Assembly (NCBI GenBank): GCA_958510875.1
Contig: OY294068.1
Coordinates: 174,127,411 to 174,191,410 of the forward strand
Source: Endomychus coccineus
Lineage: Eukaryota > Arthropoda > Insecta > Coleoptera > Endomychidae
Reading direction: 5' to 3'
DNA length: 64,000 nucleotides
Shown: positions 55,690-64,000 of the stretch, in pieces
Layout: every line of letters begins with the position of its first letter
Position numbering within the stretch: the first letter of the stretch is position 1
Notes under the pieces: generated by a model
Database searches by the model: none
Seen by the model: the letters and a program-made list of their open reading frames with translations, nothing else
What the model was told of the DNA's origin: nothing
Translations under genes and position numbers: made by a program

Positions 55690-56015
55690 AATCTGTATAG
55701 TCACAAGGGTGGGTGGGAACCGATCCCGCCAACCCCTGAAGCATGGTGAACACCCTCGAGTGGGAACCGCTTCACTAGGACGAAGTTTGAATAATATATC
55801 ACGAAGTTGGTGTTAACCTCTTTAGGAATCGTTCACCTGGGGGAGAACGGTAAACACTCTCGGGCGGGAAACACCCCTCTGCTGATAGGTGAACACTCGG
55901 GGATGGGAACCGCTTGACTAGGTGACACGTGACACGGGGTGTCATGATGCAAAGGGCTTTGGCCTAGGCATTTAGGGACTGCAATGCCCCCCGTTAATAA
56001 ATAATAATAATATTG
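55690..56015 (+). repeat. GC-rich retroposon-like unit ending in (AAT)n
   Basis: It is far richer in G+C than its neighbours. A motif like GGTGAACAC.CTCG.G.GGGAA occurs three times, with CCGCTTCACTAGG and CCGCTTGACTAGG variants. It ends CTGCAATGCCCCCCGTTAAT followed by AATAATAATAATA. A 3' microsatellite tail after a defined end is typical of LINE/SINE 3' termini. No RT sequence is attached, so it is a truncated LINE end or a SINE. Confidence 0.5.
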
Positions 56016-57190
56016 CATTGAAACTCTTTTACAAAAGAACGGTTAGAATCGGGTTGTCGAATGAAGGACCAGAAAATGTCGGGCAAATGAAAATGTAAAT
56101 TATTGTTCCATGTATCCTTGGTATGTAATATTATGAGAACAAATCGCTCTTTTGTTCCAGTATAAACAGAAGAATGTGTTCTATTCTCGTGATACAAATT
56201 AATGATTTCCAAGAAGTCAATATTCCACTCAAAATACTCTCTCGAACCAATAGAACTACTTCAACAGAACCACCAATCATTTGAATCCGGCTCTGATTCA
56301 TAGAACATTATCCATATACTCATGAGATATTTCAAACCGACGATTTGGAGTTATCAACAATTTTACAACTTGAATGAGACAAATTTCCTTTTTTAATCTT
56401 TTTATTCAACAATATGAGTGAAATCAGCATACACTTTCTCAACTACTTTGAAAAGTGTACACGTAAGCATCTATCTAGTGAAGTTATAAAGCTTTATGAA
56501 AATAACTGTAGCAATTAGAAAATAGAAATTCGAATGCAAGATTAGGCAACATCTTGTTTTCGGTTCAAAGGGCACTGCTCAGATGTCACAGATGATGTTA
56601 TTTCCTGTCGAATCTGGCGTCTTCTCTTCAGTTTTACTGCTGCATCGAGTGTGCTATGACTCTCGTCCGTCCTTGTTGCATACGTTAGAATCATAGGACC
56701 GTATATATGTTGCTTACTGATGAAATTACTTCGGATAGACCATAAACCGGCCTACTTCGTTCGAATGTAATGCATTGTTCCAACCGACTGTGACACTAAC
56801 TTGTTTCGCTGACCATCCATATGAGATGGAAACGTCCCGACCACTTTGAGTCATCTCTAAGTTTATCCGGTTTATGTCTGCAAACTCGAGTCACATTCCT
56901 AACTATAATCTATCGTGTTAATTTAGATATCAATTCGATTACGGAATAGTTACATTTTCTCAAATACTTAATAAACTTAACACGGAGTATACTCAGGGCA
57001 TATTCAGGAAAATAAATTGACATTTAGAATGTTTGATATAGATTAAGATACGAATTATAATTCAAGGTGATCGATAGATTTTCTAGCACCAATCTTGAAC
57101 TTCTTATCTAGGAAGTTTTGAATAATCTGAAAGGAAAATGTACTGAAGATGTTTTTGCTTCTCCAAATCAACAATATGGAGAATGGCATG
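56016..57190. other. 1.2 kb with no firm feature
   Basis: A 72-residue minus frame at 56212-55994 is not recognised. The outer part of the errantivirus LTR may begin in this stretch. Confidence 0.3.
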
Positions 57191-57402
57191 TTTCATCAGG
57201 GTTGTTCATTGTCTTTCGATATATTATGCTAAGCAGCCACATGCGCGTAATACATTGCCTACAGACATGTATCTCTATCATTCTAGTTCATTGTATTTCA
57301 CTACTTCACCTTGCGTAGATGTTCCAGTTTAATATTAATGCTTTTGTATTAATTCAAATACAGTTTTTTTGAAAAGCTTTCCGTTATACCACGACATATA
57401 AC

Positions 57403-57420
57403 TGGCGCAGTCGGTAGGAT
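57403..57420 (+). other. Errantivirus primer-binding site (tRNA-Ser type)
   Basis: TGGCGCAGTCGGTAGGAT lies immediately after the left LTR end, where reverse transcription of the element would start. It is the site type known for 17.6/297-like Drosophila errantiviruses. Confidence 0.8.
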
Positions 57421-57602
57421 TGTAAAACCGTTTAAGCTCAGAAACAAACAGACTGGATCATCCATATATTGTTTGGTGAACACGTAGTAACCTCAGGATC
57501 AAGGAAAATTGTCATCCGGGCCTAGGACAACATTACCAAAGTCGGAGAAGCGAGAACCACATTGTTGAAGCTTCAATAGTTAGGAAAGAACAGACAAACA
57601 AA

Positions 57603-58960
57603 ATGAAAACAACTCTACTTATATGGCTCGCCATCCTTATAACAGAACGTACCCACGCACAAGAAATCGATTTTTCCAAAATAACTGGAAATCCGGGACT
57701 ACTGCATATAAAATCAGATAACGTCAAAAACACTATCGAACTTTAATTAAGATAATAGAAATAGAACCATTAAAGAATAGTTTTTATTATCTATATGAAC
57801 AAACTCTCAAAGGGGAAAATATTATGAATGAAACGCAACGTGGGCAAACGTACAGAAAAGAAATACATAATTATCAGCATCTATCAGAATATCAAGTAAT
57901 GAAAACTAGAAAAAACTCGACTTATTCTCTCAGATAATAAAAAAATTAAACGAGGGCTCGTAAAAGGTTTAGGATCAGTTTTTAAAGCAATTACCGGTAA
58001 TGTAGATCAAGAAGATGCGAGAAGGTATGACAACGCTATTTAGCAACTTATAAATTGGCAAATTAAAATTAAAACATCAATAGAAGAACAAATCAGTATC
58101 GCACAAAGCGCCATGCAGAAATTTGAAGAGGCTACAAATAAAATTATGAATCGATCAGATTAGACCAACAGTTCCAATACGTAACATAACGTATGGAGCA
58201 AAAGCAATTACAAATAGATAAGCTCGAGGACGCAGTATTATTTCAAATGCTTATTGATCAAATGATATCCGCAATAAATGCTATTAAAGACGTATTAGAA
58301 ACTATAGTGAATGCCGTACCATTTCAAAACTGAAAACATTACACCCTTTCATATTAGAAAAGGAAGACTTACTTTACGAATTAACCGAAATCTCAAATTC
58401 ACAAAAAAAACCTGAATTACCTTACGCAGTTAGTTCTGATACGATTCAACTGTATGAAAAAATTGTCACCGAATAAAGTATCTAATGAAAAATGCGTTAA
58501 ATCAACCACGAATGAATTTTTTCATCCAGCTATCTACTGTAATTCACTATTCACTATGGCGACTGTAAATAACATGAGGTCGAGATAAATCAGTAAAAAC
58601 AACAAAAAATTGGAACAAATCAATGGTTAACAGTGTTTCCAAACGAAACTACAGTAGCCAGCATGTGCAACCCCATCAGAGACAAGAAAACCGTCTTGGG
58701 AAATCATATTATCAAAATATCAGAAAACTGTCAATTACTAGTAAGAGGGAGAATTGACTAATATCGAAACTCCGGGTTTTCAATTATACCACTATCATCA
58801 AAACACTCGACTCGAATCCATCCACCTAGACGATATACAATCATTAGTGTATTAATTGGAACATACCAAACAAACAAAAACCCACAATTCCATACTATCA
58901 CCAGTGTTTGGACAATCATACTGTATATTATTCTAATATCATTCATTGCATTTCCATGTT
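57603..58960 (+). pseudogene. Errantivirus envelope (Env) gene, broken
   Basis: The ATG at 57603 opens with a hydrophobic signal peptide of about 19 residues and ends at a stop near 57745. The reading then continues in other frames. Around 57950-58040 there is a basic, furin-type cleavage context followed by a Gly-rich hydrophobic fusion-peptide-like stretch, in the order known for insect errantivirus Env and baculovirus F proteins. A helical segment follows (58040-58160). Beyond it the reading is more decayed to about 58960. At least four stops or shifts are visible, so no envelope protein can be made. In living relatives this glycoprotein sits in the membrane and mediates entry into neighbouring cells. 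The gene is an old copy. Confidence 0.65.
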
Positions 58961-59269
58961 GGGAATAGCCAAAATAGGAAGAAATTCGAAAAAATCCGTT
59001 CCACTGAATATTCCGTTACACCAGATTACACTGAAAAATTAAAAGCACCTAATTTTCCCACTTAAGATGCCAACAGCTGATGACTCTCCGTTATAAAAGT
59101 AATCTTATCATTGCTGACCATGTACTTTCATGCGAACACACATGTATCTCTATTATTATAATTCATTCTATTCCACAACTTCACCTTGCGTAGAGGTTCT
59201 GGTTTCATATTGAAGCTTTTGTATTAATTCAAATAAAGTTTTTTTCTAAGAGCCTTTCGTCATACCACG

Positions 59270-59690
59270 ACATTCGCGGTTAGACTTTGGATGGGAGACC
59301 TCAAGCATGGAAAACTCGCGTTGAACAACTGCTTGTGAAGCTCGCAGGCAAGTAATATCAATGGCACAAGATATGTTCAAGATATGCCGTGCTTCGCAGC
59401 GAAAATGATTTCCAACGTAGGATGGAATATTGCAATTGGATTTTGCAGAATAAAGTGCAGATAATGATTTTTCGGGAATGATTTTATTCTCGGACGAGTG
59501 TACTTTCACAAATTTGGGATTATTTAACCTACAAAATACGAAATATTGGTCACAAGAAAATCAAAAATTATTACGGGAGGGTAACTTTCAAGTGCAGTTC
59601 GGCTTCAATGTTTACCTTGGAATAATTGGTTGTAGAATCATTGGTCCAATAATATTACACTTCACGTCACGAGTAATCTGAAGCTCTGAA
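59270..59690 (+). pseudogene. mariner/IS630-like DDE transposase fragment
   Basis: The plus strand from 59310 reads in two frames: L-R-V-E-Q-L-L-V then, after a stop, F-Q-R-R-M-E-Y-C-N-W. 59478-59681 is open with I-L-F-S-D-E-C-T-F-T-N, the region of the second catalytic Asp. It is followed by Y-W-S-Q-E-N and V-Y-L-G-I-I-G-C-R-I-I-G-P. This is the common insect mariner-like pattern F-S-D-E-A-x-F, Y-W-x-x-E-N-P, W-x-G-I. The corresponding later part appears at 29340-29700. The N-terminal HTH and C-terminal third are absent. It starts at the errantivirus LTR edge, so the LTR element probably inserted into it. Confidence 0.65.
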
Positions 59691-59699
59691 GTCTTCATA

Positions 59700-60800
59700 T
59701 TAAGCCATATAATGTATGTATTCTGATTATCAATGAAACAATCTCAATTTTGATATCAGGATTGGTTGGGAATGTGTATCAATAAATAATAGCCTAGCTC
59801 TCTTCGATTAGCATATTCTATATTTTATTTAGAAGACTTGTTATTCGATAATTGTGGTCAATGGAAGTTACCAAAACACAAACCTTATTAATCAAAAGGA
59901 CTACAGTTTTCTTCATACTGGAACTAACGATGTCGAATGTAGCACCAGTTTGGAAGGTCAGGTGAATATTCTATAATCAGTACTGTCACGTACCTTGTTA
60001 CTTTTTGGCGATTGTTACTTACGACGGCTTCAACACTCCTTCAAGTCTGTCAGATATGAATCTAATTGACTTTAAGTTGATTTCTCGGGTGTCAGATTTT
60101 TGAAAATGTTTACTCCTCGTTGAGGGCTTCTGCTAGGGCCCTCACCGCAAAGCATATCACAGTGCTATCTATGGATAGCCTTGTCCCAGAGTAGTCTCAG
60201 TGGAGTGAGTAACCAGGGGTCAATAGGACAGATTGAATAGTATCAGAATCGCTGGCTTGGATTACAATTAATACTTGTCCATTTTTTGGCCCCTTAAATG
60301 ATGTTGCAGAAAGTTATGTTAAACAAACACAGAAACCCAATAATACGTTAATTTATGCAGGAAGCTTTACCATTGATAATTATCTGTCGAAATGATAGTA
60401 ATTTATCCCGAACCAGGGGCAGTACAAGGAAGCTCTGGAACAATAATCGCAGAGAAAGCAGTCCAAGCAGGCTATTTCCTTATTATAGCCTTGAAAACAA
60501 ATAGTCATGCGGGTATTATTAAAAACGGCTATTCATGCATAATTACTATTATCAAATTACTTTTCGTGCATGGGATACTCCAACAAAGCGAGTGAAAAAA
60601 GGGATTTTAGTTGTAGTGGTTTCTCCGCAATACTCCCTCTACGACCGCGTAATATCAGTAATCTTTTTGATATTTTTCAAATATGGTGAATACTGAGATT
60701 TATTTATCCTGCACTTCTTTCAGGTTAGTGCTCGCAGATTCCCGACAACCGTTTCACCGGTAATTGTAAGACAGTGCCAGTGACTTATACTCTACCCACA
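59700..60800. other. 1.1 kb with no recognised feature
   Basis: Chance frames only. The GC-richer stretch 60110-60240 has no identified function. Confidence 0.35.
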
Positions 60801-60910
60801 CAAAAAATTGGTAATTATAACTCTTACTTCCGGGTAATTACAGCTTACTAGACACAGCGTGTACAGTGGATATTATGACTCTCGAATATTCATCCCCCTT
60901 TAGAGCCTAC

Positions 60911-62491
60911 CAGTGGCGGCTCCTCGAAGGAGGCTAAGGAGGCTCAGCCTCCTCACCAATTTATCTTAATGATCATTCTCCAATTGATTCCCGGTTCTCA
61001 GTAGTTATTTTTAATCTGGCAACAGTGGCCAGAGGCTAGATTCTCTATACATCTCAAACGCTAAATACGTGTGGTCAACACAGTTGCCGTTTTCCAAGCA
61101 GTTCAATTGCCAGATAGGGTAAAAGAGCGAATATGGCAACACCCTATGTAGGCTAGCTTCTCGTACGGAATCGTCGGTCGAATGAAATACGATTACTTGC
61201 TACCGCCCTTCCGCTAGAAGAATGCGACACGTGTCGTGTTCCGTTAGTTAAGTAGTTAAGTTATAATTTATCTAATCGGTGAACGTTAAAATGACGAGTG
61301 ACTTAGTTGCTGGGTTCTTAGAAAATCCATTTAGTGGATTAACATATGATAGAAAAGTGTTTTGTTAAAAATAAACGGCCTTTACCGGATTTGAAAGGAT
61401 TAGTGGTGACGATGACAGGTATGTTTCAAAATCGAAATACACAATAAATTATATTGCTTGCTATTATTTACATCTGATACAACTTCATGTTGGGGGCACT
61501 CGGGTTATGATGATTTGAAAAATTTAGCTCGTGGTATAGACAGACATGAAAAATCGCAGGAACATATTACATCGAGTATTAAGTTTAAATTAACCGGTAA
61601 ACAGAATATTGTTAAAGGAGGAAAACATATAATTTGGTAGACAAGAAACTATATTATAAACAATTTATTTATGAAATTTTAGATACTATGAAATTTTAGA
61701 TACTATTAAAGGTCAAATTGAGATTCGATTTTCCGATTTACATGAATTGAAGTTTTTCGACTTGACGAATAGAAGATTTTTCGAATCTTTTTCAAAAGAG
61801 TTTCCCAATACACTTTTAGATAACTTAGTTCTAAGATATAAATTTTTTGATAAAATAGCACTGCACAATGAATTATGGGTTATACACCTACTCGGATAAA
61901 GATATTTTAGGCCAGTACGACATTCACGCCGATATGATAAAATATAGGATAGACAATGATTTGCAACAAGTTTTACCTCAGTCTTATAAACTACTTTGTT
62001 TGACAGTCACCAGTCCTGTCACGTCGGCATCGGTGGAGAGATCATTTTCTACTCTCAAACGAATTAAAACTTACATGCGAAATACAATGGGCCAAAATCG
62101 TTTATACAATGTTAGTTTGATATCTATTGAAAAAGATTTAGTAAAACACTTAAAACAAAATGATACATTTTATGATAATATTATTGATCATTTTTCGCAA
62201 ACTAAAGATCCTAGAATTCCGTTAATATATAAAAAAGTTGATAAAAATAATTAAAAAAAAAACAAAATATGAAAAATTTATAAAAAAAATAAAAAATATC
62301 AAAAATCCAAAAAAAAAATAGAAACTCCACCACACCTCCACGTTGGTTCTTGCTTGGCAACAATTAATTTTGCCACTGAAGTAGCTGGTACGGTCGCTGT
62401 GCAAAGGTTAAAAGGCTGTGAATAGAGTATATTTTTACAAGAACGTTTTATGTCCAGCCTCCTCTCTTAAAAAGTCCACGAGCCGCCACTG
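60911..62491 (+). mobile_element. TTF-hAT element with 8-bp TSD GAGCCTAC
   Basis: GAGCCTAC lies at 60903-60910 and 62492-62499. The left end is CAGTGGCGGCTCCTCGAAGG and the right end, complemented, is CAGTGGCGGCTCGTGGAC. A subterminal inverted GGAGGCT/AGCCTCC block occurs at both ends. It contains the N- and C-terminal parts of a TTF-type zinc-finger hAT transposase without the catalytic middle. At 1581 bp it is about half the usual length. Its CAGTGGCGG terminus is shared with the element at 30426-39222. Confidence 0.85.
61291..62254 (+). pseudogene. TTF-type hAT transposase, internally deleted
   Basis: The ATG at 61291 opens M-T-S-D-L-V-A-G-F-L-E-N-P-F-S-G. A shifted TTF-like zinc-finger piece follows (61458-61640) with C-W-G-H-S-G-Y-D-D-L-K-N and H-E-K-S-Q-E-H, the W-x-D-G-Y...H-x-x-S-x-x-H layout. 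The C-terminal piece 61868-62254 contains L-L-C-L-T-V-T-S-P-V-T-S-A-S-V-E-R-S-F-S-T-L-K-R-I-K, the canonical hAT dimerisation motif. It keeps an open frame of 128 residues. The DDE catalytic body between H-I-I-W (61640) and about 61690 is missing. The copy could be mobile only if a full-length relative supplied transposase. Confidence 0.8.
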
Positions 62492-62750
62492 GAGCCTACT
62501 CGCGGATAGTCACGGCGTGTAAATCCTGGCGGTGGACTATCTACTACGCACCCACATTTCCGGGTAGACACAGTGTATATTGGTAAGTCGTGATTGACTT
62601 TCACTCTATTGTTCATTCTGAGCCTACTTACGGGTAGTCACAGCGTGTAGACTCTGGCGGTGGACTATCTACGACACACCCTTATTTCCGGGTAGACACA
62701 GTATATATTGGTGTGTCGTTATTCCCCTTCACTCTAATCATTCACACCCT
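62492..62750. repeat. 128-bp tandem repeat, target of the hAT insertion
   Basis: Two copies start at GAGCCTACT (62492 and 62620). They share GGGTAGTCAC.GCGTGTA or a close variant, TGGCGGTGGACTATCTAC, TTTCCGGGTAGACACAGT and TATATTGGT. Part of an upstream copy (60820-60910) precedes the hAT element. It is non-coding. Confidence 0.7.
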
Positions 62751-62759
62751 CTGACACAA

Positions 62760-64000
62760 TACAATTACTTAATAAACTCAATTTTACGTTTAACGGTACA
62801 GAAAACAATTAATTTTATCGGGACTTTATAGAAATCTGACTTATCAGGGACAATACAACAATTACAAATACTAATTAAACGATATTTGATATTACAAGGT
62901 CGTACTGCGAGCAAAACAAGGGAACTCAATACACTAACTCGATTAGCAAAAATTACTTTTTACCTAATACTTCAATGGCAACTGGCGGAACACTTACTTT
63001 TCGATTTTGACGATACAAATGATTGTTTACACTCACTTCGGACGACTCACTCAACTAACTCTCACTGACTATAGCTGTCTAACTCACTGACTAATTGATT
63101 TATATAACTTGCCAGTCGTACTTTTATAGCAATCGAGGTGCTGGTCAAGTCGCCTCCACTAGTTCCAGCCGACCCCTTTTTCCCTCATTTCGCGCGAATG
63201 ATGCTTCACCAGTTCCTAAATTCTGAGAAGTGGTTTTTATGTTCACGACATCTGTTTCATTATCTTATGTTGAAATTGAATATCCACTGTTTTAAACGAA
63301 ATCAAATATACGCGGCTTATGAATTGAAATGAATGCAAGTCTGATCCTTATACTACATGTATGTCTACACCCGGTACTATCTATTTTTCAATAATATAAT
63401 TATTCAGAATTATGAATTCTATATACCAATACAAACGGAATCTAGAATGTATGACCAATATATGAGTGTTAAATAATTATTCAACATTTTTGAGCTTCGT
63501 TACAGTACAGACAATTTTAAAATACGTCAAATAATTCCAAATCATATGAAATAGATGAATTGAATAGAATATTTTAAATTTACGTCCCAAGTCAAATAAT
63601 GCTTGAAATAAGAGAAACTATTGAGTTCACCTTAAATAAGTTGCAAAATGTATAATATCGAGTATTCAAACTTGATGGTTTCTGTCGTGACTCGAGACGG
63701 TGTCAAGTTAAGTCCTATCCTGAGATGTCACCATAAACGTGTCGTAAATTGGACGAATGACGGAAAAGCAACTAGAAGAGCACGTAAGTAAGCAAACAAC
63801 AGTAAACGGTAGCCGTAATGCGAAACCTCGTCTCTTTCGCTGTTTCTACCGGCAAATGCACAGATTAAATTCTGCTCACGATTCCTCCCATTAGATATGT
63901 CCGTTTTTCTTTCCTTTTTGTATAAATCTGCCGATTTTCTACAATGCGCTGTTCAGTTTTAACAACAATTTGATTTTTGTTCATTTTCTGTTCGTATTTA
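62760..64000. other. 1.24 kb with no firm feature
   Basis: On the minus strand 63130-62990 has a TATATAAAT box-like string followed by short repeats of 'agttagt/gactcact', which could be an LTR promoter, but no second copy is in the window. Nothing else is recognised to the right edge. Confidence 0.3.

Larger units (their letters stand above)
57200..59272 (+). mobile_element. Errantivirus relic: LTR, primer-binding site, leader, env, LTR; no gag-pol
   Basis: Two diverged direct repeats (about 57205-57400 and 59100-59272) share ACATGTATCTCTAT, CTTCACCTTGCGTAGA, TTTGTATTAATTCAAATA and CATACCACGACAT or a close variant. TGGCGCAGTCGGTAGGAT at 57403-57420, two bases after the left repeat, matches the tRNA-Ser-type primer-binding site of 17.6-like errantiviruses. 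About 180 bp of leader leads directly to a signal-peptide ATG at 57603 and a broken env. There is no gag, protease, RT or integrase. The outer edges of both LTRs are uncertain. Confidence 0.75.

Noticed and set aside
62990..63130. LTR promoter of another retroelement on the minus strand
   Set aside because: A TATATAAAT string alone is not enough, and there is no second LTR or coding region in the window.

Overview
The window looks like insect nuclear DNA: AT-rich, gene-poor and built almost entirely from transposable elements in many states of decay. Elements recognised are typical of arthropods: Penelope-like elements (PLEs) with GIY-YIG nuclease remnants, an errantivirus env, Ty3/gypsy elements, TTF-type and other hAT elements, a FLYWCH/MULE pair, a pogo/Tigger relative, P-like elements with a THAP segment, and a Crypton-type tyrosine recombinase. 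I cannot assign the insect order from the sequence. I found no convincing host gene, rRNA, tRNA or CRISPR array.

Layout. 1-2100: C-terminal end of a Crypton-type tyrosine recombinase (minus strand), whose catalytic-tyrosine segment is amplified into a 153-bp tandem array running off the left edge. 2255-6382: a dispersed repeat holding one hAT element (2718-4165), a 209-bp tandem duplication of its right end, a palindrome, and a second related hAT element (5038-6382). 7690-9880: decayed PLE pieces and a foldback. 10430-13955: a small inverted-repeat element next to a pogo/Tigger element, which itself contains a 967-bp inverted-repeat element and an inverted pair of hammerhead-ribozyme-like PLE termini. 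14256-17262: foldbacks and palindromes. 17900-20600: FLYWCH and MULE pseudogenes with PLE tails. 21181-23991: two large foldbacks. 26217-28415: the best-preserved PLE. 30426-39222: a hAT-like element split by a near-intact 7.7-kb gypsy element (31106-38851) with equal-length LTRs, gag and pol. 39249-41801: foldback, PLE tail and a P-like element. 43020-46170: copies of a dispersed repeat, one interrupted by a second P-like element. 47750-48425: PLE fragment. 49493-51992: internally deleted gypsy element. 53690-55050: hAT (DUF4371-type) pseudogene. 57200-59272: an errantivirus relic with a primer-binding site and env but no gag-pol. 59270-59690: DDE transposase piece. 60911-62491: TTF-hAT element inserted in a tandem repeat.

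Several insertions are dated relative to one another by nesting, and seven have exact target-site duplications: CTTATAAT, GTTATAAC, ATTACAGA, ATAC, ACTAAATG, GGTTCAAC and GAGCCTAC. Only the gypsy element at 31106-38851 appears capable of encoding complete proteins. The most unusual structure is the recombinase active-site array at the left edge. Next are the env-only errantivirus relic and the ribozyme-bearing PLE termini.
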